NCBI RefSeq assembly: GCF_963678975.1
Contig: NC_089275.1
Location: 15,035,682-15,099,681, forward strand
DNA from: Dysidea avara
Lineage: Eukaryota; Porifera; Demospongiae; Dictyoceratida; Dysideidae
Length of the DNA: 64,000 bases
Direction of reading: 5' to 3'
Translations under genes and position numbers: made by a program
Shown here: in pieces, positions 35,622 to 47,679 of the stretch
Layout of the letters: every line of letters begins with the position of its first letter
Position numbering within the stretch: the stretch's first letter is position 1
The notes under the pieces: model-generated
Told to the model about the DNA's origin: nothing
Databases searched by the model: none
What the model saw: only the letters and a program-made list of their open reading frames with translations

Positions 35622-37131
35622 CTTAGGCATTCCAGCATCCGAGATTTTTTAATAAAAAAATTCTCCGTATATTCCCCAATAGAACCCTGGCACAAAATAA
35701 CAACTCGTGTTTAACTTGGGATTGCTCCGTCGTCTGAGCTCCAATGAGGATGAAAATCGCTGTGGGGTTTGTCCACATGCTGATCATCATGAAAATCTTA
35801 GTTTTATCGTGAGCGCTACATATATGTAAGTTTTGTGTTGTTTTGTAATCTTTTCAAGCCATGCAATGTATGTAGAATACTTCAAAACTTTTAAAAACGT
35901 ACTGTTGGGTAGAAGGCAGTCACTGGTGCTTACTTTAAAGTGCGTAGTTACTTCACTAGGGTTAGCGATTTTCAGCTCCAGAGCAATTTTCTGATGGCTG
36001 TGTCATCAGCTCAAAAGTATAACTTGAACCACTTCAAAGTCGGCATAACAATGCCATAATTGAAACCACAACTCCACCTTAGGTATTGTTGCATCATTGT
36101 GGCACCTCCACTGTAGTTGTTTGCCTTTATAAGTTGTTAACTTGATGTTTTTACTTATACTTGAGATAGCCACTTACCTATGTGTATACACCATTGCATT
36201 GAGAAGTGTGCAGTGGGTGAAACATATTTGCTCACCACAAAGCATACAAAGATCGCTGAGATCCAATACGATCTGAAGTTACTCTCATTACATGTACAAA
36301 CTTGCAGCTAATGCACTTTCAAGATAATCTAGATTGCTCAATGGCTTCCTGATTCAATTGTGCCATTTTCCCCTTTTAAATGTATGGGGAGCCCTGGTGA
36401 AAATTGTACCTTTTTTCAGTTGTTAAGCACTATGCATGCCAAAGTAGCTAATTTCAACCCAACAAACTATATATTTCTGAGATCGGCAATCAATACTCTA
36501 TCTATTGAGCATATAAAAAGCACATTTATCCAATATTTAAAAATCGGGCTGGAATGCCTAATAGTCTATATGAAAAGCCATTAAAACTATTTGGCTGTTG
36601 GCACATATTGCCAACAAATAACTAATAGTGGTGTTTTCACCTAAATGTTATTATTCTACTTCTATTATACCTTGGTGTACAATACTCCCCTCCTCTCAGA
36701 ACCCTGAAAGATCTGTTAATAGTTTATATACATTTGCACCAATACCACCAGTAGTCAAGTTTGAAGGTTTCAAAACAAAATGTGCACTCACTTCTTTGAG
36801 GTATTCTCACAGTTTGGCTGTTTTTCGTTGTCATTTGTGCCGTTCGCTGTCGGTAATCACGAGTCACGCCCCTTTTATCTCACGTGATACTTAAATTTTG
36901 GTCACAGTACAGTCGACTTCCCGTTGGTCGACTAGGAAAATAAAGCGCCAAAAGTTACGTGTTTAAAAGTAGCCAATGAAATGAAATCAGTAGTCTTCAG
37001 TTCAAAGTAGCGCCGTTTGCCTGGCATGAAATTTCATTGGTTATTTCTATTCACGTGCCATTGCATTTGGTATACGTGGATGGATAGCCAACCTGAATAG
37101 ACTATACTAGTGGTGCCTTGCACGTGCAGGG
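35622..37131. other. No gene seen
   Basis: Short frames at 36360 and 36628 show no domain. The sequence becomes more CpG-rich near 36.84-37.0 kb without a recognisable promoter. Confidence 0.4.
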
Positions 37132-37270
37132 GTCGTGTGATAGTCCCGTGTGGCTTGACCACTATTTTCTTTGGGGTGGCGCTTATCGATAAGAGATTAT
37201 AAGGGTGCTTATAATATCCAATCAGTAAGCGCCACTCCGAAGAAATAGTGATCTGGCCACACGAGACTAT
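37132..37270. mobile_element. Short MITE, about 140 bp
   Basis: AGTCCCGTGTGGCTTGACCAC at the left is mirrored by GTGATCTGGCCACACGAGACT at the right, with TGGCGCTTA blocks mirrored inside. Confidence 0.5.
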
Positions 37271-37344
37271 TTCCAACTCTGAGTTCACCATGTACCTAGA
37301 AAAGATAGCATAAGTAGGGTGATGGGCTACAGTAAGATAGCTTA

Positions 37345-37724
37345 GGCCACTCCAAATAAATTCTCTGTTTCCCGTCCACCGCCCGCATCTGGTTACTGCC
37401 AGCTCTAAATATTCCATTATTCCGTATTCTTCCATTATTTTCCGGTTATTCTTGCATACTGATAAGCTCAGTAAAAGCTATCTTGAAACAGTGTCAGCAG
37501 TGCTATCAAGTCAGCACAAACTTCACGTTTGTGTTATTTTTGTAACTTACAAAGGAAGGAACAAGCTTAAGCATGCTTTTATGCAGTCTTTTTGGCAGTG
37601 CCAGGAAAATAATGGCTTGAATAGCTAGCCAATCGTATAATGAAATAATGGAAATGGACCGCCCGCCCGCATGCAAATATGCCTGAGTCCAGGACGGGAA
37701 ACAGAGAATTTATTTGGAGTGGCC
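37345..37724. mobile_element. Harbinger-like MITE, TTA-flanked, copy 2 (inverted interior)
   Basis: GGCCACTCCAAATAAATTCT terminal inverted repeats with TTA on both sides (37342-37344, 37725-37727). The interior is the reverse complement of 9402-9797. Confidence 0.75.
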
Positions 37725-37841
37725 TTAAGTAGGGTGATGGGCTACAGTGGAGTGCTTTAGTTTGTCAAATCTCATAGCCTAGCTATCAACTGCCAAGAAC
37801 TTGTTTTTGATTATAGCTACTAGTTAAATTGATACACACTA

Positions 37842-38235
37842 TAGTACGTTCACGTTGAGCTGAATCCTCAAAAACATTTAATAACTCATGGATGCAATTA
37901 TACATGATCTTGAAATTTGGCTCATTTGTAGTACTGCTTGATCCGCTAAAAATATTTCGAAATCTTTTTGTTCAAATAGTTGAGATACTATTTACGGCCA
38001 ATCAAAATTTTCACAATACATTTCCTATGGGGAAGCCATATAAGTACAGTGTCCATTACAGCCCTTTCCCGAACTTGTAATGGAGCCAAACCGTACGTGT
38101 CTGTTGTTGACACCTTGGTTGTTACCAATAATCATCTAGTTGGCTGAAATGTTAACTCTGTTGAGAAAAAATCCACTTTTAATTTTTAGCTGTTTTTCAG
38201 GATTCAGCTCAATGTGAACATACTATAGTGCTGAA
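37842..38235. mobile_element. MITE with CACTATAGTA termini
   Basis: CACTATAGTACGTTCACGTT + GAGCTGAATCC at the left and the complementary arrangement at the right give about 38-bp inverted repeats with a few mismatches. The target duplication is unclear. Confidence 0.55.
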
Positions 38236-38304
38236 GCTGTGGACAAAGACATGCGAAGTGTAAATAATTTGTGCAATTAATTTACAACCAGCATCTCAAC
38301 GCAC

Positions 38305-39660
38305 TCAAACAACCAGAAGCATTGTATGTAGCAAAATGTGTCTCTCTCGTTGTATACTTGATGGACGTGAGTTAAGGTCTCCAATCCAGCCAGCAGGAGG
38401 GACATTTGGAAAGAAATAGCTTAAGACAGCTTCAGTACAAAGCATTTTAGCAGAAATAATTTTACTATAGGGTAATTCAATTGCAATCACCAGTTCACAT
38501 ACAGCATATTGCATGACGTCCATTAAAATTCTTAACAGAAGATTAGTTATAAACTAGATCAATTCCAATAAACTGTAGTCACCTCATTAGCAACAGTGAT
38601 GTAGATGTTATTGATGTGTAGGACAGTAACAGGATGTAGCATATTTTTGTGTTATTTAGGGAGAATACCTTGCAGACATACTGAAGATGACTAACATGCA
38701 CAATACAGCCAGTGGATGTACGCAATGAATAAACCGCTGGTCAATGCCACTCACACCTTGTACAAAACAGATAAGACTGAATCGAGGTGTCAATTTAGCG
38801 ATACTAGAAATAAATACCACTAAACTATTTAGACTGTCAGAATAATATAGGGTTTGTCCTAACAAGATATCTACTATGTTGCCACTCAACATAGTAGTAA
38901 AATTGTGATGCCATAAAAGTATCCAAGTACAATTTTAAAGTATGTAATTGCAAAGATACCAACGACAGTTAGTATCCAGTAAAGTGATGATGCCACAATA
39001 ACCATGCAGGACTGTTTTCCACATGGTGTACGTACAGTGGTTGGAATCAATGCATTCTGCAAAGCCAAAAGACAAAGTATGTATACATACCCATCATTAC
39101 ATTCTCCGGAAGCAGTACCACATCATTGTGAAGAGCACTGACCATTGCTTGTAGGTAGTAGACAGATTCCAGTGTCGACACTACAGTTATCAAAACTCAA
39201 TAATAATTATTTTCTAGACAAGCAGCCACAATTGATGTATTTTTAATCCTTCCAAGCCAGTATCCCTTTTTAATACTTGTGTCACTGCCGGAACAAGTAA
39301 CATTATTATTGTCAGTATACCATACACACTTTCTGGCATTTAAATCAAAAATGAATCCTGAGTGGCAACATGTGAAATTGACTAACAGGTTTACAGTTAT
39401 GGGTGTCAATCAAATGATTTGTCATAGAATGAAAGCAACTGAATTTTAGCAATCTTGCTCCAATGAGGTGTTGTATTACTAGAAATTGCAAGTTGATTAT
39501 TCCATGAGATTTTTGACAGCCTATTGCAATAACTGTCTATTATTGGTATAGGCGGATCTGAGGGGGGGGGACAAAGGATGCTGTGTCCCCCTGGCCCTTC
39601 TCTTGCCCCCCTTTGACCTACAGAACTAGCTATATTGATACCATAAACTAGAATCACTGT
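38305..39660 (-). pseudogene. Broken multipass membrane protein, C-terminal exons (Pmp-like family)
   Basis: Read downward on the minus strand in shifting frames. The segments are SFYDKSFD then PITVNLLVNFTCCHSGF, VTCSGSDTSIKKGYWLGR, DNCSVDTGICLLPTSNGQC, VASSLYWILTVVGIFAITYFK, VDILLGQTLYYSDSLNSLV, LTPRFSLICFVQGVSGIDQ, FIHCVHPLAVLCMLVIFSM, ICYILLLSYTSITSTSLLLM and YAVCELVIAIELP. I remember this order (CHPGF, CSGS-TIKRGYW, then TM helices with GYxY, KLTPQF, GMSGIDQQF and YVHPLAV) from a large sponge/amphioxus family. Those proteins join a beta-helix ectodomain to a multipass domain. At least five frame changes or stops (for example at 39406, about 39195 and about 38890) show it is dead. A GC-rich stretch at 39551-39615 looks like a MITE fragment inside it. 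Confidence 0.6.
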
Positions 39661-40028
39661 ATTCAGAAGTATAGAAAGCCAATGGGAAAAATTGAAGACA
39701 ACAGTTATAAATGTACTTTACAGTTGTGGCTAAACTGTACACTGTAAAGAAAGTAAGGCAAATAAAATTGAATTTTTGTGCAAAGATCGACATACTCTAA
39801 TAGAGCAGTCACTACTCTAATAGAACAGTTGCAATTCTAATTTCATCAATTTACAATTTTATAAATTATAACAAAACTAACTATTCCTTATTTTATTTAT
39901 TATACACTTATTCAGATAGGCTAACCAATCTTGCAAAGCATACACTTTGTTAGCTAAGCGTTATCATAAATGCTCACAAATTCAAACCTAGGAGGTCTAA
40001 TTTTTCACATCTTGCAAACTAACTGGAA
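39661..40028. other. No gene; two motif copies
   Basis: Intron-like AT-rich DNA of the broken gene. It contains ATACTCTAATAGAGCAGTCA and a second CTCTAATAGAACAGT at 39784-39835. Confidence 0.4.
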
Positions 40029-40899
40029 TCAAGACACACGGTAGTGTGTCGTGCGGCCCAAGAAGCCGGCGCGTAACACCCGTGAGTATATTGACAGGAA
40101 GAAAGAAATCGTAAATTTCGCACCTCCGTAGCTCTGTGCTGCCGTGATGAAACAAGACGATTTTTGCTGTGGACACTCCCTCCAACTTCAGCACTCCACA
40201 TTCCAAATTTGAGCGAAATCGCTTCATGTGTTCCCGAGATATGCGACTTCAAAAATTGGCTTAGTTTCTTCGTTTTTTTCTTCTTATTTTTCTTCCTCTT
40301 TTCGCACACTTACAAAAACTGCTATAAAACGCGAACGCCACATCCGATTGCCTTGAAATTTGGCACACAGAAGGGGGTATAAAGGCGCATCTCTGTACCA
40401 ACTTTGGCTGGAATACGATAAACAGGCAAAGAGTTATGAGCGATTATTCACGAAAAATAACACCAATATGTTGTCACGCCTACAGGGTAAACCGCGTATG
40501 GGAAGAAGCTGAAAATCGGTGGGTGAATAGGTTAACTATTGAACCTCAAACCTTTTGTGGTTTGAAAGAAATCGAGCTAAAAAACCAGGAAGATACAACG
40601 AAAAAACCAACAGTGTGTAACAATTACGCAATCGAGATTAGCTAATAAAAAACGACTGCTTGCCACGCCTACCAGGTAAACCGCTTGGGGTAATGCTTTG
40701 AAAATCGCTGTACAGATGGAGTTATCATCTTAGAAAGGCTCTTCAATGGTGTAGAAGAATCAGACTTAAAACCACGGAGTTATAACACGAAATCCAACTT
40801 GGTGTAGCAAGTGCGAGATCGAGATACTCTAATAGAGCAGTCATCCTAATAGAGCAGTCATCCTAATAGAGCAGCCACCCGAAGAGAATTCAAGAGATT

Positions 40900-42765
40900 A
40901 GCTAGAAACAAGTAACCTGTATAGAGATCAGCTACAAACAAGTCACCCTGTAGAGAGGTCAGCCACAAACAATTCACCCTGTAGAGAGATCAGCTAGAAG
41001 AAGTTACCTTCAGTGTTAAAATGAAGAGTAACCACAACTCTCAAGGAGTTCCCAGTGTAGGGAGGATTTAACACCCCTGGAGAGTAACCATTACTCTAAA
41101 GGAGTAACTGGGGAGTAACACATGCTCTGAAAGTGGTGTCGCTTACTCTTCAGAGTAATGGTTATTCTCTTCAGAGTGTTGGTTACTCTCCATGAGGTGT
41201 TAAATCCTCCCTACACTGGGAACTCTCAGAGTGGTGGTTACTCTTTATTTTTAACAGTGTTGTAGGGAATTCATGCAACTATAGAAAGAGATAATTCAGC
41301 TAGAAGAAATCACCTTGTAGAGTTCAGCTACAAAGAAACCACAATGTAGAGAGTTCAGCTACAAACAAATCGCCCTGTAGAGAGATCAGCTAGAAGAAGT
41401 TACCTTGTAGAGAGTTCAGCTACAAAGAAACCATTCTGTAAAGAGCTCAGCTGCAAAAAAGATCACCTGTAAGGAATTCCACTACAAACAAATCACCCTA
41501 TAGAAAGATCAGCTAGAAGAAGTTACCTCATAGAGAGTTCAGTTACAAAGAAACCGCCATGTAGAGAATTCATTTACAAACTAGTGACCCTGTAGAGACA
41601 TCAGCTAGAAGAAGTTACCTTGTAAAGAGTTCAGCTACATAGAAACCATTCTGTAAAGAGCTCAGCTGCAAACAAATCACCTGTACAGAATTCAGCTACA
41701 AACAAATCACCCTGTAGAGAGATCAGCTAAAAGAAGTTACCTTGTTGATAGTTCAGCTACAAACAAATCACCCTGTAGAGAGATCAGCTAGAAGAAGTTA
41801 CCTTGTAGACAGTTCAGCTACAAAGAAACCATCATGTGGAGAGTTCAGCTGCAAACAAATCACCTGTAGAGAGTTCAGCTACAAACCAATCTCCCTGTAG
41901 AGAGATCAGTTAGAAGAAGTTTCCTTGTAGAGAGCTCAGCCACAAACAAATCACCCTGTAGAAAGATCAGCTAGAAGAAGTTACCTTGTAGAGAGTTCAG
42001 TTTACAAAGAAACCACCATGTAGAAAGTTCAGCTACAAACTGGTGACCTTGTGGAGACATCAGCTAGAAGAAGGTACCTTGTAGAGACTAGAGAGTTCAG
42101 CTACAAAGAAACCATTCTGTAAAGAGCTCAGCTGCAAACAAATCACCTGTACAGAATTCAGCTACAAACAAATCACCATGTAGAAAGATCAGCTAGAAAA
42201 AGTCACCTTGTAGGGAGTTCAGCTACAAAGAAACCACCATGTAGGGAGTTCAGCTAGAAGAAGTTACCTTGTAGAGAGTTCAACTACAAAGAAACCATCA
42301 TGAAGAGAGTTCAGCTGCAAACAAATCTCACTGTAGAGAGTTCAGTTAGAAGAAGTTACCTTGTAGAAAGTTCAGCTACAAAGAAACCATTCTGTAAAGA
42401 GCTCAGCTGCAAACAAATCACCTGTACAGAATTCAGCTACAAACAAATCACCCTGTAGAGAGATCAGCTAGAAGAAGTTATCTTGTAGATAGTTCAGCTA
42501 CAAACAAATCTCCCTGTAGAGAGATCAGTTTGAAGAAGTTACCTTGTAGAGAGTTCAGCTACAAAGAAACCATTCTGTAAAGAGCTCAGCTGCAAACAAA
42601 TCACCTGTACAGAATTCAGCTACAAATAAATCACCCTGTAGAGAGAACAGCTAGAAGAAGTTACCTTGTTGATAGTTCAGCTACAAACAAATCACCCTGT
42701 AGAGAGATCAGCTAGAAGAAGTTACCTTGAAGAGTGTTCAGTTACAAAGAAACCACCATGGACAG
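40900..42765. repeat. Satellite array with about 122-bp higher-order unit (copy II)
   Basis: Four 30/31-bp monomers recur in order: GTAGAGAGATCAGCTAGAAG..., GTAGAGAGTTCAGCTACAAAG..., GTAAAGAGCTCAGCTGCAAAC..., GTACAGAATTCAGCTACAAAC.... The whole unit is seen several times between 41.6 and 42.7 kb, with deletions of single monomers elsewhere. Confidence 0.8.
41009..41269. mobile_element. MITE nested in the satellite
   Basis: CAGTGTTAAAATGAAGAGTA at the left and complementary TACTCTTTATTTTTAACAGTG at the right; GGGAGGATTTAACACC is mirrored inside. The satellite monomer is cut at GTTACCTT and resumes at TTGTAGGG. Confidence 0.65.
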
Positions 42766-42952
42766 TTCTGTAATAAATATATGTATTATATATATAATTT
42801 GTACATTTACTGATAAAATCAGAAATATTTAAGGTACATCTGCTTCATCTTTTCTTCTTCCTGTGGTAAAGAAATAAAGATGAGTTTAAAAAGTCCCAAA
42901 GCAGGCCATAGGCCGGCTTTGGGGTATACAAATACAAAAAGAAGTGAAATCT

Positions 42953-43270
42953 AATCCAAAACAGCCAAGCTGTAAAAAAAGTGTGTGGCCCTCAAAAAGG
43001 CTATGGTGAAAAAGATGTGAAATCCAAGGTGGCGGCCAAGAAATGGCTGTGATGGTAGGTTAATGATAAAATTTTAATAACGACAATTCAGGTGAATTTT
43101 GTGCCAATTGACCAAGCGGCACCAAAATTCACCTGAATTGTTGTTATTAAAATTTTTACCATTAACCTACCATCACAGCCATTTCTTGGCCGCCACCTTG
43201 GATTTCACATCTTTTTTCACCATAGCCTTTTTGAGGGCCGCACACTTTTTTTACAGCTTGGCTGTTTTGG
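42953..43270. repeat. Near-perfect palindrome, about 150-bp arms (copy II)
   Basis: Same arms as 23731-24050, with a slightly different loop around 43095-43125. Few mismatches separate the arms. Confidence 0.85.
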
Positions 43271-43289
43271 ATTAGATACTATATACCTT

Positions 43290-43690
43290 GCTCTCCAAGC
43301 ATTACATCTTGAATAATGTATGCATCGCATTTAGATGTGCTGTGGAAGGTAGTATTAGTTTATCAGGTGAAGTTATAAATAACTCATTGCGCAATGTAAA
43401 ATTTGGGTGAACTCCATTGCACAACTGAGACAAACTGAAATACACTGGATCACCTGCAACAATGGCTGTATTATGTAGTTTGAATTGTGTATCAATGATG
43501 TTCTTTTGGGAACAGTCAATGGCATCTGCAAATATGGCTCCACCATATCTTGTGGCAACATTGTTGATAAATGTAACCCTAGAAGCATCCATAAAGCTTA
43601 CAGATGAACCTTTGTTTACATACATGTAGATAGCTCCACCATCTTCAGTTGTGCTGTTCTCAAATGATACGTCATATTTATGTTTTCATT
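43290..43690 (-). pseudogene. Beta-helix (Pmp-like) ectodomain exon of the broken membrane protein
   Basis: The frame encodes YDVSFENSTTEDGGAIYM and VTFINNVATRYGGAIFAD, two turns of the FxNN...GGAI beta-helix repeat, followed by FTLRNELFITSPDKLILPS. It then shifts frame to SKCDAYIIQDVMLGEQ, a block that in the family follows directly. That exon end meets a GTATAT donor-like site. A TGA precedes the first repeat, so the exon is incomplete upstream. The multipass C-terminal part of the same family lies on the same strand at 38.3-39.7 kb, beyond the composite element. Confidence 0.6.
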
Positions 43691-43699
43691 TTGGCAAAA

Positions 43700-44832
43700 C
43701 ATAGAAATAGCCTGCACCAAGAAATACAATCAGTGATCCAGTAAACAATTGGCACTTATAATCTCTAATAAATAATTCCACTCATGAGAAATTAGAGTCT
43801 GGGCACAAGACAAGTTGCCTAGCACATAAGAATATAAAGGAAGTGGTTAATGATTTTTGCACCACACCTCCGTCATTCAATATAATACAAAAGGATTGAT
43901 TTTTCTTTAGCTGTGTAATGGGCAGGATATAATTATAGGCTAAAATTTGCTATAAAGGTGACTCCAGGAAGTTTTGAAAATCATGTATTCTGAGATTAAT
44001 TCTAGCAACAATTTTCACCAAAACATCTTTAAAGCTGACATTTTAAGCATATGTTAGGAAATGATTAATATAGGCAGCTAATGCTTGCTTCTGTTAGCAT
44101 AGTATCAGGAGCAGGATAGACTTAATTAAGAGCTGTGCTGGAGCTATATGTTTGAAGCATGCACTAGCAATTCTGGGAATCTGGGCACATTCCCCCAGGA
44201 AAAACTTCCAGTTCTTAAACACTACTGTTGGTACAGATCATTTTTAACTGTTTTATATATTAGGATAATTGACTGCTCTATTAGAGTACTTCTATCTGAA
44301 ATTTAGATACCTTTACAAATCAGTGCAAAAATCTTGCCTGAATGTACTTAATCAGTTTCTGAAAACCCCACAACCCCTCACCCAAACCTCCTAACTCTAC
44401 TAATGTGGTGCCATAATATAAATTCTTTTCATAATAATTTTAATAGTGCTACAAATTGAATTAGTGTACTTTCTAGTATCATTATTTTGCATGAATTTGT
44501 ACACAGCTACTGGTATGTGCTATGAAACAAATCCTGGCAAACTTACATGCACAGTGCATCATTGCAAAGGTGCCAAACATTAATTATCTATCTATTGTTT
44601 TCAGTGCACACAATTAAAATCAATTATTTAAACAAAAAGTAAACTACACTTTTACAGGAATGTTCTGTTACAAAATAAAATTAAAGTCAATGACGCAGAA
44701 TTTATACTACAGTAGTCTCTATAGCTAGTGTAACATTTATAGTGTAAGTGTATCACAAGAAAAGCATGTGAGGCTACAACCCAATTTATGTAAACTATAG
44801 CTACCGTACTATTATAGCTGCACAGCTAACAT
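43700..44832. other. No gene seen; one motif copy
   Basis: Non-coding DNA between two minus-strand pseudogenes. GACTGCTCTATTAGAGTAC lies at 44269-44288. Confidence 0.4.
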
Positions 44833-45578
44833 TCACTTTGTGCAAACTACACAAGGCAGAGCATAGCCATCACCAGGTACATATGACCCAGTTGTACGAA
44901 CTGTGTAAAATAATTGTACATTTTCTGCATCTCCACTACTTGGTATTTGCTCAAGATTTTTGTCAATACAGTAATACATGCTACTACCTTCTTGATTATA
45001 ATGTCCAGCCATACTATAACCATTGTACTCTTTGTGCCATCCATCAGGACACACATAATGTGAAGGGATCATTATTTTACTGCTTCTTCCTGTTGCTTCA
45101 CATAGAGAACAAGGCATGTTACGATACAGGGCATGATTAATGGGTCCATCACTTCAATATTCGACAGCATAAGCCAACGTGTCTCCACCTTGATTATTTG
45201 AATAACGCATTGGATTGGGAGGCAAGCACAGCAAGTTAGAAGGTGCGCCTTTGTGATCATAACATCCCCCTACAGCAGTTCCTTTGTAAAGAGTGTTAGC
45301 TCCATATGGACATGTAGTGTTGCCCCATCTGATGTAACTGACTATACTTGTGGACAGCCTTTAGTTTTATCATCTTCACTAGTGCCATTATTAACAGATC
45401 GTTCCTCAACTTCTCTTGTGGTCCTCACACTGATCTCCTTACTCATCATCTTTGCTTCTAGTCGCTGCACTTTAGCAAGAAGGTAGGAGACTATTGGAGA
45501 ATCAGTATCTTCATCAGTGACCTCCACTGCATCAGTAAGGAAGATGACACAAAGCAGTGTCAGAAGAAATATTTTCAT
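44833..45578 (-). pseudogene. C4-domain secreted protein, pseudogene in duplication copy B
   Basis: Closest relative of the gene at 1-602. Signal peptide (MKIFLLTLLCVIFLTDAVEV), coiled coil (SYLLAKVQRLEAKMMSK), then the C4-type domain ending in ALPCVVCTK and stop at 44833. The full frame would be 247 codons plus stop, but there are two lesions. An extra TA near 45342-45346 shifts the frame at GCPQV, and a TGA at 45154-45156 replaces CGA within VEYRS. The intact C-terminal 94 residues (MPCSLCEATGRSSK to CTK) show the domain end that is missing from the edge-truncated copy. The promoter with its TATA box is preserved. Confidence 0.78.
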
Positions 45579-45651
45579 TCTGTATTGACAGATAGTTCCA
45601 AAAGAGTCTTTCTATGTTTCAAGAGTCTTGCAGTACTAGCTACTCTGCTGT

Positions 45652-45659
45652 CTTATATA
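45652..45659 (-). promoter_or_regulatory. TATA box of the copy-B C4 pseudogene
   Basis: TATATAAG about 75 bp upstream of the ATG, in the same context as at 677-684. Confidence 0.55.
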
Positions 45660-47679
45660 TGTACGTGACCACACAATCAACTAATGTACTGAGCATTTAA
45701 CTATGATGATGTTGTACTAATTGATAACATCTGTCATAATTATGTGTACTATATAAACTATGCATTAGAAAGAACCAACAGATACATTCCAGCCATTGTT
45801 GTAAGATATTGTTAAGGTGAAAGTATTTAATCACAATTAATTTTTATGTCCACAGCTACAGTATATACTATGTGCAGTAAGTGTAGTTTGTGCTTGGTTA
45901 TCATGTGTGCTATACAGGGCAATGATATGCAATTTATGCTATACATCAATTTCTGTTGTAACAATATGAAAAGTACAAGGTAGCTACGTAGTAAACATGA
46001 TGGCTTTTGCTATACCGATAATGAATTCCCTGAATAATTGCATCAGCTGAAACAGGTGTTAATAGTGCCTCTCTCATTTGTTAGGTGATTTGGTTGAACA
46101 CATGTGCATGTGTAATTTTTTGTATGGCTTTTTCGTCATCACAAGTACACCAACAATTATTAGAAAACTAATTTTTAACAAGCAGCCATACTAAAGTTGG
46201 AATGCTTTGGAAATGGTGGTAAAGGTAAGGTCTGGTAATTATTACACAGTACCATCACAATCATAACAAACAATTATAAAGAGGACAAGTTTGCCTAAAC
46301 CACATATTAAGTAGTGAAGAAGTAGGTATCATTAATACAATTATGTACATAACAACAATGTGCAGTTGCAAGTTAACTTTTTGATTTGAAGTATTCTTAG
46401 AATTGCAGTACAGTTAAAAACTAGGATGCTTGCATAGTCCACGTAGCTTAAGTGTACATACATATATGTACCAATATTTTTTTATAAGTTGATCAGAATC
46501 ACAAATTAAACATAATAATTGTTGCAAAATTTGACACTCATACCTTACTTAACTGGTATATACTATCTAACTTATTAAGTGAACATACATAGCTAATAAC
46601 GCACATGATCTACCACTGTATTAAGAAAACCATTTGTACTCATTTTGATTTAATCGGCACAGAACAAATTATTGATTAATATTGAACATCTCTTCTACAA
46701 CTGTCAAAACCTTCTGCTAAAACTCAAATAAGATACACATACTGCCTTCACAAAACGCTTGCAAGCATGGTACTGCACATGTGTTAACTCTAAATAGTGC
46801 ATCCTTGTACTAATATTTCTGCCATATGGGTGTCTGTGCGCTCCAATAACTAGGTTTAATATTATTAAACGTCATATACACTATACAGTATCTCAAAATG
46901 TCAACATTTAACTAACTAAGCAGTTTTTAGCAGCTCTCAAATTCTGCTAAAGGGCATGACATGTTAGTGAGTACTAACTGTTAATTTTTCTGCAATTTTT
47001 GAGTGAAACAATTTCTTTAACTTTTACACTGATCATAAGACAGGAATAACAAAATTAATAATATTCAGTACTGCTATTTTTGTGTACACATGCAAGAATT
47101 GGTTAAACAACATAAATAAACTATTCTTATAGATCTAGAATTAATGTGGCAGAAAACATTATTAGTGATGGTGACAGCTAGCTATAGAGCAGAAGAGATC
47201 ATTTTTCAAGCTTTGCTTATTGTGTTTATACTTTATATAAGCAAAAAATAAGTAAAAATTTTAGAACTTCATGTTCACTTCAATATTTTCACCCTTATAT
47301 AGCATTCTCAAGTAATGCTAACAAGTACACCATAACCTGGATTTATTTGACTATGACAGCTTGTCCATTAAAGGATCACTATGTGATCATAAGATCCAGT
47401 TTATCAGTGCCGTGGATAACCTTAATGTATAATTCTAGTTGTCTGTCATGATCCACAGTACAAATTACATACACATGCTTGTACACCACATGTATAGCTA
47501 ATATAATCTAATCACCTAAGAAACAAGTTAGGCACCAATCTTCATTCCATGCACATCTTTCTCACAGATATGTACAGTATGTTCAGCTGACTTTAACATT
47601 ATCAGTATTATGACCATGTACACAAAGGCCACTTTAAGAAAACAAACTACAGAAGCTGTACTCACATACACCATACCTG

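Larger units (their letters stand above)
40029..43275. mobile_element. Composite palindrome-satellite element, copy II (inverted)
   Basis: Starts TCAAGACACACGGTAGTGTG and contains the conserved tail to about 40815, three motif copies (40818-40880), the satellite (about 40900-42765), a spacer and the long palindrome (42953-43270), ending GGATTAGA. It is the reverse complement in order of 23722-26515. It sits directly beside the beta-helix exon of the broken membrane-protein gene, interrupting it or filling its intron. No protein-coding capacity. Confidence 0.65.

Noticed and set aside
38305-38523. Reverse-transcriptase-like NSRPSSIQ segment
   Set aside because: The few residues match no RT block order; the preceding residues fit the multipass membrane family instead.
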